Positions 26,981 to 36,573 of a DNA stretch of 64,000 nt are shown here, piece after piece. Below the pieces are notes generated by a model. That model was not told where the DNA came from. It made no database searches and worked only from the letters and a program-made list of their open reading frames with translations. Position numbers and translations under genes: made by a program. This DNA comes from CAWARU01 sp963784575 (GTDB lineage: Bacteria; Pseudomonadota; Gammaproteobacteria; UBA6186; Azoamicaceae). The first letter of the stretch is position 1, and every line of letters begins with the position of its first letter. Location of the stretch: contig CAWARU010000001.1 of NCBI GenBank assembly GCA_963784575.1, positions 1,054,001 to 1,118,000 on the forward strand, in the 5' to 3' direction.

Positions 26981-27289
26981 TGACCTTCCTTGGTCTGAAT
27001 ATAGCTTTTCCTTCCTGCACTAGAATACTACATTATAATAGTAGTCTATTTAATTACTTATGGGGAATATCTCGGACCTGGCATTTTGATATTACACTTA
27101 TACATATATTGTATTGTAGCAATTATTATATATTATATTTTTTATATTCCTTTATTGCTTCAATTATCATATTTCTTATTGTAATAAAATCCAATTTATA
27201 GTATGATTTATAACAAATTAAGAAAGGTGTATCCACAGTTTTTCTACAAAAACGATAAGTAATACGAATATATACTATAGGAGCTTAAC
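26981..27289. other. Divergent leader region, no gene seen
   Basis: 309 bp of very AT-rich DNA between the autotransporter and the Sel1 gene. ACTAC and GTAGT (27027-27045) flank ATTATAATA, which gives TATAAT on both strands and shares the ATTATAAT centre of the HipB operator candidates. AGGAG at about 27281 is the ribosome binding site of the Sel1 gene. Confidence 0.5.
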
Positions 27290-28897
27290 ATGAAATTAGC
27301 TTGGAATATTAAATGCTCACTGGATTTCTATTTAAAGCAATTCGAAAAAAAGAACGGCTGCAAAACAGTCATAGAAATATTAAAAATCATTTTAGATGAA
27401 AATAAATCCTTTGCAGATGCCAGTATAGAAATCCCCCGCTTACAGGAACTGGCCTTTGGGTTGAGAGCGGGCTCACAGGATGCATCCCAACAGAAGCTTG
27501 ATGCTCTAGACGCTACTTGGCTGCTTGCAAGATGTTTTCAAGACGGGCTTGGTGTTGCCAAAGACTTCAATCGTGCAGCAGAACTCTACCAACAGGCAGC
27601 AAAACAAGGCCATGCGGAGTCTGAAGTGAATTTTGGAAGTTGCTGTTTGAGAGGTCAGGGCGTTAGTCAAAACACCGCACTTGCTATAGAAATTTTTCAA
27701 AAGAGAGCAGCAGAAGGGCTTGCTACAGCGCAATGTAATCTTGGTTTTTGCTATGAATTTGGTCATGGAGGAATCAAAGATTCAAATGCAGCTGCAAAAT
27801 TATACCAACTTGCAGCAGCACAGGGGGCTTCAAATGCTCAATATTCTCTCGGTGATTGTTATCAAAAAGGCGTAGGTGTTGACAAGAACTCAAAACTGTC
27901 CATAGAATTTTATCTTCAGGCAGCAAGCCAAGGTCATACGAAGGCTATCGAGGCACTTGCTTTTTGTTACTCTGACGGTCAGGGTGTTATAAGAGATCTA
28001 AAACGCGCTGCAGAATATTTAGAAGCGGCAGCAAAACATAGACTTGATACTGCTCTGCTTATACTTGGCATCCGTTATGAAACCGGCTTGGGTGTCACCG
28101 CTGACATGAAACATGCCTTAGTACTCTACCATCAGGCAGCTGAACTTGGATATGCACGAGCGATGTTTCTTCTTGCGAATTATTATTCCCAAGGTCAAGA
28201 AATTAATAAAAGTTTAAAACATACTATTATCTTAATTCGAGCAGCCGCAGCAAAAGGATTCGAAGAGGCAATAAAAAAGCTTGCTGAGTTAAACCCTCTA
28301 CTTGCAAAAGGTCAACACCTTTTTCCGACTTTAGAACAAGCTATTACTTTTTATTCCAAAGCAAAAGATTTTGCAATGTTGGGTTTTTGTTATCAATTTG
28401 GTCTGGGAGTCGCCCAAGATATCAAAGAAGCAATAAAGAACTATGATCTCGCCATCCAGCAAGGGGTTCCTTGTTTTTGGAATTTACTATCATGTCTCTG
28501 CAACCTGGGGCCAGAACTTCCTAGAGAAAGGTTCACAGAATTCTATAAAGAGATAGAAAAATACTCTTCTTCAGGTATGTCTGATATAAACCTAGAAGCC
28601 TTGAATGTGCTTGCCTATTTATCTGAAAGAGGCGCGCCCTATTTCGATCAAGATTTATATAGAGCTCTGAAATCTTATCAAAAACTTACTGCTTCCATCC
28701 CTGAATCAAAAGAAAAAAGTGAACAGTCTGCGATATTGAAACTAAAAAATGAACAATACGCCTTTCTTCCGACTTTCAAAGGTCATGTCCTAGATGCAAT
28801 AAAAGATAAGACGATAACAACAGACGTATATGACAAGGCTATCCTTCCTTTAATTGCAGAATATGCTTTTGAACTTGGGAACCCAAAAAAACCGTAA
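27290..28897 (+). CDS. Sel1-repeat protein
   Basis: 535 residues, with AGGAG 7 bases before the ATG. From about residue 75 to 310 there are at least seven consecutive Sel1-like repeats of about 36 residues (for example GLGVAKDFNRAAELYQQAA, GVGVDKNSKLSIEFYLQAA), and one more near 360-390 (FCYQFGLGVAQDIKEAIKNY). Sel1 repeats form TPR-like scaffolds for protein-protein binding and are common in Legionella and Coxiella proteins such as LpnE and EnhC. There is no signal peptide, so the protein is cytosolic or injected. C-terminal 130 residues are helical and unassigned. Confidence 0.92.
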   Translation: MKLAWNIKCSLDFYLKQFEKKNGCKTVIEILKIILDENKSFADASIEIPRLQELAFGLRAGSQDASQQKLDALDATWLLARCFQDGLGVAKDFNRAAELYQQAAKQGHAESEVNFGSCCLRGQGVSQNTALAIEIFQKRAAEGLATAQCNLGFCYEFGHGGIKDSNAAAKLYQLAAAQGASNAQYSLGDCYQKGVGVDKNSKLSIEFYLQAASQGHTKAIEALAFCYSDGQGVIRDLKRAAEYLEAAAKHRLDTALLILGIRYETGLGVTADMKHALVLYHQAAELGYARAMFLLANYYSQGQEINKSLKHTIILIRAAAAKGFEEAIKKLAELNPLLAKGQHLFPTLEQAITFYSKAKDFAMLGFCYQFGLGVAQDIKEAIKNYDLAIQQGVPCFWNLLSCLCNLGPELPRERFTEFYKEIEKYSSSGMSDINLEALNVLAYLSERGAPYFDQDLYRALKSYQKLTASIPESKEKSEQSAILKLKNEQYAFLPTFKGHVLDAIKDKTITTDVYDKAILPLIAEYAFELGNPKKP

Positions 28898-28928
28898 TTG
28901 GCAGAAAAAATTGCAGTGATATATACCT

Positions 28929-31067
28929 TTAAAGCCTGGCTTTTAGATACTGCTTAGCAGTTGGCACAGCACCCATAGCTTTCGAATTATGCCTATGATC
29001 TTGAGCAGATTTAGCCAGCAATTTCGGCTCAAATTTTTTGATATCCTCGTAGTATTTATCGGTTAAATCCTTTTCTTTTGTGAATATTCGAATGGTACCG
29101 AATTGATTTTTGTCTGCCCCCATTTGCTGGTGCTTAAAGCCACTTGATACCAGAAATAAAGCCTTAGCTGCTCGTGATTTCACAAATTGTTTAATATAGG
29201 GAAAGACATCCTTTGTTGTAGCACTGGTAACATCTAAAATGATGATCTTACCTGCCTTTGCCAGTTTGAATTCTTTGAGGGGTTTGCCGTCAGTGATACA
29301 GGGATTGACATCTTGCAAGATAATATTGGCTTCAGCCATTTCTTTTGTTTTAGTAATAGTGATTTTATGAAGATCACAGATAACTTTTAACCCTAAAAGA
29401 ATTTCGTAATAAGATCCTTGTAAATAAATTCTACTTTTTTTATAAGATTCTTCTTGGTAAATTTTACTGTCTTGCAGAAACTTTTCACTTTCAATCACGG
29501 CATCCCAGATGGCTCTCATCCCATTATGAGTGGTTATTTTCTTGTGATAAAGCAGTGTACCATCCACTTCTTCTTCCGTATCTGAATCACTGCCATAGCC
29601 ATCTCCATAGTCTTTTTTCTTTGCTGGTTTAAGTGAGACAATAAAAATCATCTCATTCAAAAATTCCAAGCTATAGTAGAGTTGATTTAACAATTTATGT
29701 TTTTTTCGATCAGTGAGCCGTTCTATAGCATTGTCTAGTTTAGAATCCTTCAATTTTTTTGCAGCATTAGCAATGGTTTCAATGACTTCCCAAAAATCAG
29801 AATCGTTGCAAGAAGATTTTTCCTGTTTGAAAATCTTGACATACTCCAAATCCTCGGTTTGTTCAAAAATCAATCTGGGTGTTTTTGTATCGCTGATGCT
29901 CATTTTGTCGATCGCCCATTCTATACCGGCGATGAAAGCATCTCTTAAACTCTTACCCTTCTTACTATTTAAAGTCTTGAATACTTCCATTGCAATACCT
30001 TCTCTCGCAAAGGGAGTTCTCATCACATTTTGTACCGTCGTTTTTCCTGCTTTTTCCACCTGGGCAAATAATAACTGCACGATATTGTCTAGTTCAGGTG
30101 TTTTATATTTTTTGCCCAAATATTTTTTGTGAGCTTTGCTGCCGTAGAATACCTGATCAGGTAGGGCATCTATATCCTCTATATCATCCTCAAATTCAGA
30201 AAATAGTTTGTCCAAGTTTTTTAAGCATTCAATCAAGAGATCGGCATAAATTTTTGGAACAATTCCGGCGCTGATACGCATGCTGTTGCCAGTCGGTGCA
30301 ATAGTGGGACTTAGGAAACCAAAACTTGCACGCCGTTCTAGTTCGATGTGAATATTTTTTTCAACCGCTTTATGATTGACCATTCCAAGAAAGAAGCTGA
30401 TATTGAAATTTACCCAATCCTCGAAGGCGGCTGCGCTCAAATCTTTACTCTTAGACGATTTAAATACGCTGTTTTCTTTTAGGAGGACCATAACACAAGG
30501 ATAATTATGGTAAACGCCGCATTTGATGAATTTAGGCTTATGTTTTGCAACGCCATCTGCAATATATTTACATATTTTTAAGCGATATTCCAACAACTTA
30601 TGATACAATTCACCATCGCCCGTTGTGGTCTTTAATTTCGTCTTGCTTGGCTTAAATTTATCTCCAGCGGCCTGAAGTAAATTACAATAATTGCCTACAT
30701 GTGCGCAATCACCGTTTGCTAAGTCCTGTTTCTCATATAATCCTGGGATATGTTCACCTTTGGAGAACAAATTTTTCTCAGTTCGTGGATATTGCTCTCG
30801 CTGTTTGATCGGAACAGATTTGCTTGGGGATTCCCTGAGTGAAGATTCGCTGGTCGTTAGTCTCTGTCCGATATATTTGGCTGCAGGATTTGTTTTAAGG
30901 AGTGTACTTTTATATTTGGTTAATAATGTACTGTCTTTCTCGCGCGTAGAATGAATGAGAGATTCTATTGTGGAAGCAGTTGTAGCGTCTTTGGAATCTT
31001 TTTTGGAATCTTTCCCACCCTGAGTTTTAGTGGATTTCGTTTTTGCGTGCACTTCTTTTTTAGGCAT
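28929..31067 (-). CDS. Unknown protein, 712 residues
   Basis: The first 60 residues are a Lys/Thr/Ser/Asp-rich low-complexity stretch (KTKSTKTQGGKDSKKDSKD). The body has a conserved-looking NGDCAHVGNYCNLL, an acidic GDGYGSDSDTEEEVDG loop near 490 and an alternating strand/helix C-terminus (AGKIIILDVTSATTKDVF, KALFLVSSGFKHQQMGADK) that looks Rossmann-like. No family recognised and no catalytic motif assigned. Convergent with the Sel1 gene at 31 bp. An 8-bp triple repeat lies 16 bp upstream of its start. Putative effector by context only. Confidence 0.8.
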   Translation of the reverse strand: MPKKEVHAKTKSTKTQGGKDSKKDSKDATTASTIESLIHSTREKDSTLLTKYKSTLLKTNPAAKYIGQRLTTSESSLRESPSKSVPIKQREQYPRTEKNLFSKGEHIPGLYEKQDLANGDCAHVGNYCNLLQAAGDKFKPSKTKLKTTTGDGELYHKLLEYRLKICKYIADGVAKHKPKFIKCGVYHNYPCVMVLLKENSVFKSSKSKDLSAAAFEDWVNFNISFFLGMVNHKAVEKNIHIELERRASFGFLSPTIAPTGNSMRISAGIVPKIYADLLIECLKNLDKLFSEFEDDIEDIDALPDQVFYGSKAHKKYLGKKYKTPELDNIVQLLFAQVEKAGKTTVQNVMRTPFAREGIAMEVFKTLNSKKGKSLRDAFIAGIEWAIDKMSISDTKTPRLIFEQTEDLEYVKIFKQEKSSCNDSDFWEVIETIANAAKKLKDSKLDNAIERLTDRKKHKLLNQLYYSLEFLNEMIFIVSLKPAKKKDYGDGYGSDSDTEEEVDGTLLYHKKITTHNGMRAIWDAVIESEKFLQDSKIYQEESYKKSRIYLQGSYYEILLGLKVICDLHKITITKTKEMAEANIILQDVNPCITDGKPLKEFKLAKAGKIIILDVTSATTKDVFPYIKQFVKSRAAKALFLVSSGFKHQQMGADKNQFGTIRIFTKEKDLTDKYYEDIKKFEPKLLAKSAQDHRHNSKAMGAVPTAKQYLKARL

Positions 31068-31405
31068 ATTTAATCTTCCAATGTTTACAAGTTTACAAGT
31101 TTACAAATTGAACACTTATGAAGTAAAAAAATTACAAATTTCGCTTTCTATGTTAATTTTTTTTCATTTGCTAGGCAACTTTCTTCTATCAGAATCATAG
31201 GTAAAGTAGTATCGTATAATCGAATATAAGTTAACTGGATAGAGCAAATCCATTGATTTCTAGGGATGAATCCCGTATGATTAAGCCTATAATAAATTGC
31301 TAAAGAATTAAGTGTGTATGCATTTTTTAAGAATCATTCCAACTAAAATTTTGTGAAGTATTTTAGAAATAACGATAGAAAGTAAAAATTAACTGGAGGA
31401 ACACC
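31068..31405. other. Divergent leader region, no gene seen
   Basis: 338 bp between the divergent 712- and 545-residue genes. It contains the triple octamer at 31083-31106 and several TATAAT-like hexamers (for example near 31215) without convincing -35 boxes. TGGAGGA before 31406 is the ribosome binding site of the 545-residue gene. Confidence 0.5.
31083..31106. repeat. Three tandem copies of GTTTACAA
   Basis: Perfect 8-bp tandem repeat, three copies, read as TTGTAAAC on the minus strand just upstream of the 712-residue gene. Each copy equals eight of the nine bases of a BirA half-site, but there is no opposed half-site at 14-15 bases. Confidence 0.85.
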
Positions 31406-33043
31406 ATGTCCGCAAAACCACCCATACTACCAAAACCATCCGCTGCTGACCCACAAAGTGCCGAACCTGCTGCAGATCATAGGACTGTTGTCCTTAAAGC
31501 TGCGAATAAACTTAGAGAGCGACTAGCAGGTCTTAAACCTAGCCATTATCAGTTTATTAATAAAGAACATGAGGCAGCAGTGCAAGCTGTAGAGAATATT
31601 TTACTCGGTAGAAGAAAGCCAAACGATGATAATGATATGGCTTTACAAGAATTAAAAATAAAGCTTGATCCACAGTGTGGTTCTACCTTTCCATTAATTG
31701 AGGAGTTACAGAAAGCTCTAGTAGAGCACGATATTGCTTTGGCTTCAGCTCACGCTCTTCCAGCACGAGTTCAAGCTCCAATTCCTCATGTTGCTGCGGC
31801 TGCGGTTCTTTCCCCTGCTCTAGCCGCTGCCCCTGTTTTAGCAGCACCGGTTAAATCAACCGAAGTCCTTGAAATTCCCGCAGCTTTAAGAAAAGTTAAT
31901 GTTGGAACATACTGGAAAAATTTTGGGGGAAATCTCAATAATTTAATACTTGAAATTATAGAAATTCCTGATGTCGATCTGTTTACAGGACATATTAAAG
32001 ATTTTATGAAATTTGTGAAAGAAAAATCATCTGATAACCCTGAATATTGGGTTCAACTTAGAAAACAGATTGAAAACCTAAAAAAAATACCTGCTCTGCG
32101 TCCAAAAGTAGAAAAGTTTGAAAATGGGAATATTGATGTTATAAACGTTGAAATCCTCAAAAATCACCTTAAAGAAATGGAGATCTATATCTCTTCTGCT
32201 GACGTTAAAATGCAATCAGAGAAACAGGCTGCTCTCTCAATTCTACGGGAATTAATCCGATCAGCTCTTGACTATCCCGCTGAAGTCTTTTACAGGCAAG
32301 CTGCAGAGCATATGCCTTTGTTTAAAAAAATATTTTCAAAAACAGTAGTTTTGATATATTTAGAGATGGAACTTTATAGAATACAAATATCAGTTAATCT
32401 CGCTACGATAAATGATAAATCTAAAATACTAGTCTCCAAACTCTCTCAATTGCAAAATGATCTTGGCTTGTTTGCAAAAGTATGGGGACATAATGAAGCA
32501 GCAATTCGAGCAGAACTGCGTAATGGAATAGCAGCAGTTGAACGAATTTCCCTTGGAAAATCGGAACATGAAGAAAACGACATCAAAGCTTTAAATATTT
32601 TGAAAAGTTATATAGAATTGAATGATTTTGATTCCAATACCTACGAAATGATACTTGATTTATATAATAAAATGACCCTAAAACTTGCACATGATTTATA
32701 TAATAAAATTTACGAGATGATTCCTCAATCCCCGGCAGATTTTCACCCACAATTGATTATGGGACTGAATTTTTGTAAAAATGTTCTAATCCAGAGTCGT
32801 TTGGCTCCGAATGAAATAAAAGAACTGGCTGAATTAAGAATGGCTCTTTTGAAAATAAACCCTACCGGTAGAACTGCTAAAATGATTTCGAACTTGCAAA
32901 TGGCTTTGGGCATTGAAACGAAGCCCTATCTTCCTTCGAAAGTTGATGCAGTTTCTTCTGCAGCTCCTGCAGCCATGGCCAGAGGGGCCGCTCAACCGCC
33001 GGTACCTCCTCTTCCTAAAGGAGGAAGTAAACCTCCGTATTGA
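31406..33043 (+). CDS. Helical repeat protein with proline-rich ends, unknown function
   Basis: 545 residues. An N-terminal Pro/Ala-rich stretch, an Ala/Pro/Val linker near 115-150 and a C-terminal tail (PPVPPLPKGG) surround helical domains. Segments share a pattern: AVENILLGRRKPND with DMALQELKIKLD (about 60-88), AVERISLGKSEHEEND with IKALNILKSYIELND (about 370-405), and CKNVLIQSRLAPNEI with LAELRMALLKIN near 460-490. This suggests at least three diverged copies of a 60-residue helical unit. The PxxP tail could bind SH3 domains of a host. No recognised family; effector role is inferred from context. Confidence 0.8.
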   Translation: MSAKPPILPKPSAADPQSAEPAADHRTVVLKAANKLRERLAGLKPSHYQFINKEHEAAVQAVENILLGRRKPNDDNDMALQELKIKLDPQCGSTFPLIEELQKALVEHDIALASAHALPARVQAPIPHVAAAAVLSPALAAAPVLAAPVKSTEVLEIPAALRKVNVGTYWKNFGGNLNNLILEIIEIPDVDLFTGHIKDFMKFVKEKSSDNPEYWVQLRKQIENLKKIPALRPKVEKFENGNIDVINVEILKNHLKEMEIYISSADVKMQSEKQAALSILRELIRSALDYPAEVFYRQAAEHMPLFKKIFSKTVVLIYLEMELYRIQISVNLATINDKSKILVSKLSQLQNDLGLFAKVWGHNEAAIRAELRNGIAAVERISLGKSEHEENDIKALNILKSYIELNDFDSNTYEMILDLYNKMTLKLAHDLYNKIYEMIPQSPADFHPQLIMGLNFCKNVLIQSRLAPNEIKELAELRMALLKINPTGRTAKMISNLQMALGIETKPYLPSKVDAVSSAAPAAMARGAAQPPVPPLPKGGSKPPY

Positions 33044-33134
33044 TGCAAAAAACTCTCTGAAAAACATCTGATAGCTTCACATCAACAATACGTGAGTACG
33101 TGAACGAGGTTTATTATGAAATATATTGAAATGA

Positions 33135-33527
33135 TTAGAGAGCGTCAACATAATACCATTTGCCATCTATCAAATGGAACACGCTGTTTTCATGGATTAC
33201 GCCATTCTTACCATTGGCTTGATAATAAGCCTTGAATTCTACATAACCAATATTAGGATTGTCCGCATTAAGACTTGTAGCTATAATCTCAAGCCCAGAC
33301 CAGCGGCAATTTTCAATTTTAGCTCGGCGAATGGATTCTTTCTTGTTGAAATTCAGCAGGGCTGGCGGACGCATCGTTCGCTTGAGGTAGTCCCAATTTT
33401 CTTCAACGAAAGCACTGTATCTAGAACGCATCAATGCTTCGGGAGAGGTAGCCGGTTGTTTGAGTTGAATGCAGCTGCCACAACAATCTAAATAACGCTT
33501 AGTTGAACCACAGGGACAAATTTTCAC
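33135..33527 (-). CDS. ychJ: YchJ/UPF0225 family protein with SEC-C zinc motif
   Basis: 130 residues from the GTG at 33527, chosen since AAAAGG lies upstream and homology begins with VKICPCGS; the open frame continues to 33695 but the added 56 residues look non-coding. The SEC-C motif CPCGSTKRYLDCC binds zinc, followed by the family signature PEALMRSRYSAFV, the YLKRTMRP region and the NTF2-like C-terminus (YVEFKAYYQ, ENSVFHLIDGKWYYVD). E. coli YchJ has 152 residues and no firm function. An isolated housekeeping-type gene amid putative effectors. Confidence 0.85.
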   Translation of the reverse strand: MKICPCGSTKRYLDCCGSCIQLKQPATSPEALMRSRYSAFVEENWDYLKRTMRPPALLNFNKKESIRRAKIENCRWSGLEIIATSLNADNPNIGYVEFKAYYQANGKNGVIHENSVFHLIDGKWYYVDAL

Positions 33528-33801
33528 TGATACAAACCTTTTGTACAATACTTTTGATTTATAGGTTCCGATATAGGTTCCCAGAATCCAGTATAAACTG
33601 AAAATACCCAAACGCACAAATTCGTATGTTACCGAATGCTTATACCCACAATTTTCAAATTTCTGGTTGATTGATAAAAACAGAACCATGTACATTTATA
33701 GTGAACTACGACCCAGGATTTGATAAACTCTTGAAAAATTGAATGAATAAATCTATTATGGCTAAAAATCTTTTAATAGAGAAATAAATAGGAAATCCAT
33801 C

Positions 33802-34629
33802 ATGGCCACCATAGACCCAGTCGGCTCCGCGAGTGTTCATAAAAAAATTAGAACTGAACAGGTTCTCAATCCTCTGTTGAATAGGATGTCCGCTCAATTG
33901 ATTAAACTTACATGCACGATGTTAGAATCTCATGAAATAATACAACTAAGTAAGACTTCAAAGTATTTTCACTTTTTCTCTAAACAAGAACTTGCAGAAA
34001 GGAAGTTTGTATCAGAAGAATTACTGCTGCATGTTTTCAAAGCAAACCCAGTAAAAATAACGGAATTTTTCACTAAGGCCAACTCAAAAAAAATCCATGT
34101 ATTAACGAGAACCTGCTCACTAGAAGGTTATTACAAAAAAATACTCGAAAAATACATTTGTGTAAGATATTGGAGAAATGTAAGTCCATTACAAGCAGCA
34201 GCATTATGTGGAGATAATTTCTTAGTAATTAACTTATTATCTTACATAGCAGATAATAATTCCCTACGATTAGTCGCTGCAAAACAATTGGAAGAAGTTT
34301 TGAATAGAACTACTAAAATCCGTGAAGAACTTGCCAAGAAGGAAAAAAAGAGTGCTGCAGATGAGCACTGCAATCTTGATAGTAAAATAAAACAAAAAAG
34401 AACTAAAACAACTTCTGAAGTTTCCCCAGCAGATCATGCTGAGTATCTAGCCCCATTCAAAAAGCTTCTTCATGCTTATAACAACTTTATTATAAAACAT
34501 TCAAGATTATCCGCTAAAGGTAAGTGGGATACCTTAGAAAATCTTTGGGAGAAAATCGGCGATTATCAAAATGAACTATCCTCTTATGGTTTACAGGAAT
34601 TCTCCCGACTTCATCGTAATCTAAACTAA
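33802..34629 (+). pseudogene. 5' part of an F-box-like/ankyrin-like gene, cut by an IS element
   Basis: The start at 33802 follows AGGAAA. Residues about 28-62 resemble a degenerate F-box (SAQLIKLTCTMLESHEIIQL, then SKTSKYFHFF), and YWRNVSPLQAAALCGDNF looks like the first helices of an ankyrin-type repeat. The natural frame is lost at 34604, where the insertion sequence begins; the last residues (SRLHRNLN) are encoded by the IS end. Joining 33802-34603 to 37025-37356 restores one frame of 377 residues in which LQEF runs into FDTKRFTPLPDF. F-box proteins recruit substrates to host SCF ligases; that role here is inference. The truncated form could still be made. Confidence 0.8.
34164..34603. 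repeat. Left copy of a 440-bp direct repeat flanking the IS element
   Basis: Same sequence as 36585-37024 on reading the two copies, ending exactly where the IS inverted repeat begins. Long, variable direct repeats are a known property of IS1634 in Mycoplasma mycoides. Confidence 0.92.
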
Positions 34630-34789
34630 ATTCCCAAAAGTTTTTTTATTAAATCCTTGTAGCACGGGATCTTTTTTATTTCATGATCAAAAATTTTCTA
34701 CTGTAGTGCCTAGTAAACAAAAAAATGTTGACACTTTGAAAAAAATTTTTTAAAATTTCACTTAGTTTTTCAAAATAGAGGCGTCTACT

Positions 34790-36487
34790 TTGTTTGTTCG
34801 CGTTAAATCAACACCAAATAGTCCGCGAAAATCGGTGCAAATCGTCGAGTCGTATCGAGAAGACACTACTGTTAAACAAAAAATTATGCGCCATGTCGGT
34901 ATTGCAATGAATGAAAAAGAAGAACAAAAACTTCGTGACTTGGCCCAAGATATTATTGCCTCAATGCTTACAGTTAATGAAAAAAACTCTGAGCAACTTA
35001 GCCTCTTTGAAACCGCTGAAGGCGATTTATCAGCCTTATTAAAAGTAAATAAGAATAAAAAACCTGGCCGTCCCGCAAAAAAGGAAATTAAGGATATTCT
35101 TCCTCCTGAGCAGGTCACTTTAGATATGATCGTTGAACATGAACGCATCATTGAGGGCGTTCACGAGGTTGGTGGTTATGTTTACGACGAGTTAGGATAC
35201 CATAAAATTTTCAAAAGCAAACGGGATAATGATTTGTTAAAGGATATGGTGTTAACCCGATTAGTTTTTCCTGCGAGCAAACGAAAAACTCAACGTATAT
35301 TAGAAGATAATTTCGGAAAAAGTCATGATTTAGATGCTCTCTACTCAACGATGGATAAAGTGTTTAATCAAATCGATCAAATAAAAAAACTAACGTTCGC
35401 TCGAACGCAATCCTTATTTCCTGAAAGTGTAGATTTAGTATTATTTGATGTGACTACGCTTTACTTCGAATCTATTGAAACAGATGAGCTTAGAAGGTTT
35501 GGTTACAGTAAAGATTGTCGGTTTAACACAACGCAAGTGGTGCTAGCTTTGGCAACTAATGGTGATGGTTTGCCCATTAGCTATGAATTATTTGAAGGTA
35601 ATAAGGCTGAAGTAGGGACTTTAATTGCAGCGATTGAGCATTGGCATACTCTATTTAATATTAAATCAGTTTGTTTTGTCGGTGACCGTGCTATGTTCTC
35701 TAAAAAAAATATGGCTCTAATGGAAGAAAAAGGGTATCAATATATTGTTGCAGCAAAATTACGCACTTTGCCTGATAATATTAAAAGCGAAATACTTAGT
35801 GAGTCTCGTTATTATCCTACTGTTTTAAACGATGAATTTGCGTGGATTGGTGAATTTAATCACGAGAATCGTCGCTTAGTAGTCAGCTATAAAAAGAAGC
35901 GAGCATTAAAAGATGTGGCTGATAGAACTCGAGTTTTAGAAAAAATTGAAAAAGTAATTGGTAAAAAGGGCCAAACACAAAAATTAATAACTAATCAAGG
36001 CGTCAAAAAATTTACAAAAACAGATCCCCAAGCATGCACTCAATTAGATGAGGATAAGATTGCGCATGATGCGATGTGGGATGGACTACACGGAATTATT
36101 ACTAATATCGAAGATGAAAAGGCTGAGACATTGCTCGCCCAATATTCTCGGCTCTGGGTGATTGAAGAATCCTTCCGGATCAATAAGCATACGCTCGCTA
36201 TGCGTCCGATTTATCATTGGAATCCAAACCGAATTCATGCACATATTGCTATTTGTTATATGACATTTTCGGTATTACGACATTTACAGTATCGATTAAA
36301 TTTGACACAAAAAATTAGTATAGAGACAGTGATTGATGAGTTAAGAGGAATTCAATCCTCTATTTACGTTCATAAGCAAACCAAGGATCTATATCGCGTT
36401 CCTGGTCGCATCACTAATACCGCACGAAAAATCTACAAGGCCTTCAATTTAACCCGCTCACCAGACGCAACAGTCTATTTAAGATAA
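34790..36487 (+). CDS. IS1634-family (IS4 superfamily) DDE transposase
   Basis: 565 residues starting at a TTG (MFVRVKSTPNSPRKSVQIVE), the usual N-terminus of this family. The DDE catalytic residues are visible: first Asp in LFDVTTLYFES (about residue 225), second in CFVGDRAMFSKK (about 300), and Glu in LWVIEESFRINK (about 463), where the YREK-like signature of IS4 elements is modified. The frame is intact and full length, so the element may be mobile. It cuts and pastes or copies its own ends into new sites. Confidence 0.95.
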   Translation: MFVRVKSTPNSPRKSVQIVESYREDTTVKQKIMRHVGIAMNEKEEQKLRDLAQDIIASMLTVNEKNSEQLSLFETAEGDLSALLKVNKNKKPGRPAKKEIKDILPPEQVTLDMIVEHERIIEGVHEVGGYVYDELGYHKIFKSKRDNDLLKDMVLTRLVFPASKRKTQRILEDNFGKSHDLDALYSTMDKVFNQIDQIKKLTFARTQSLFPESVDLVLFDVTTLYFESIETDELRRFGYSKDCRFNTTQVVLALATNGDGLPISYELFEGNKAEVGTLIAAIEHWHTLFNIKSVCFVGDRAMFSKKNMALMEEKGYQYIVAAKLRTLPDNIKSEILSESRYYPTVLNDEFAWIGEFNHENRRLVVSYKKKRALKDVADRTRVLEKIEKVIGKKGQTQKLITNQGVKKFTKTDPQACTQLDEDKIAHDAMWDGLHGIITNIEDEKAETLLAQYSRLWVIEESFRINKHTLAMRPIYHWNPNRIHAHIAICYMTFSVLRHLQYRLNLTQKISIETVIDELRGIQSSIYVHKQTKDLYRVPGRITNTARKIYKAFNLTRSPDATVYLR

Positions 36488-36526
36488 CTTTCCAACATCA
36501 AATAATGTAGTGCCTAAATTGGCTAT

Positions 36527-36549
36527 AGCCCCCGTGGTACGGGGCTTTT
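36527..36549 (+). terminator. Terminator-like hairpin inside the IS
   Basis: AGCCCC and GGGGCT pair around CGTGGTAC, followed by TTTT, 40 bp after the transposase stop and 35 bp before the IS end. It should stop transposase transcription. Confidence 0.6.
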
Positions 36550-36573
36550 GCTATTTTAGAAGACTCAAAAATA

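Noticed and set aside
27230..27242. DnaA-box-like TATCCACA near the Sel1 gene
   Set aside because: A single imperfect site with no cluster and no origin-type genes.
33528..33695. Extended N-terminus for the YchJ-like protein
   Set aside because: The extra 56 residues have no similarity to the family and homology starts with the SEC-C motif just after the GTG at 33527.
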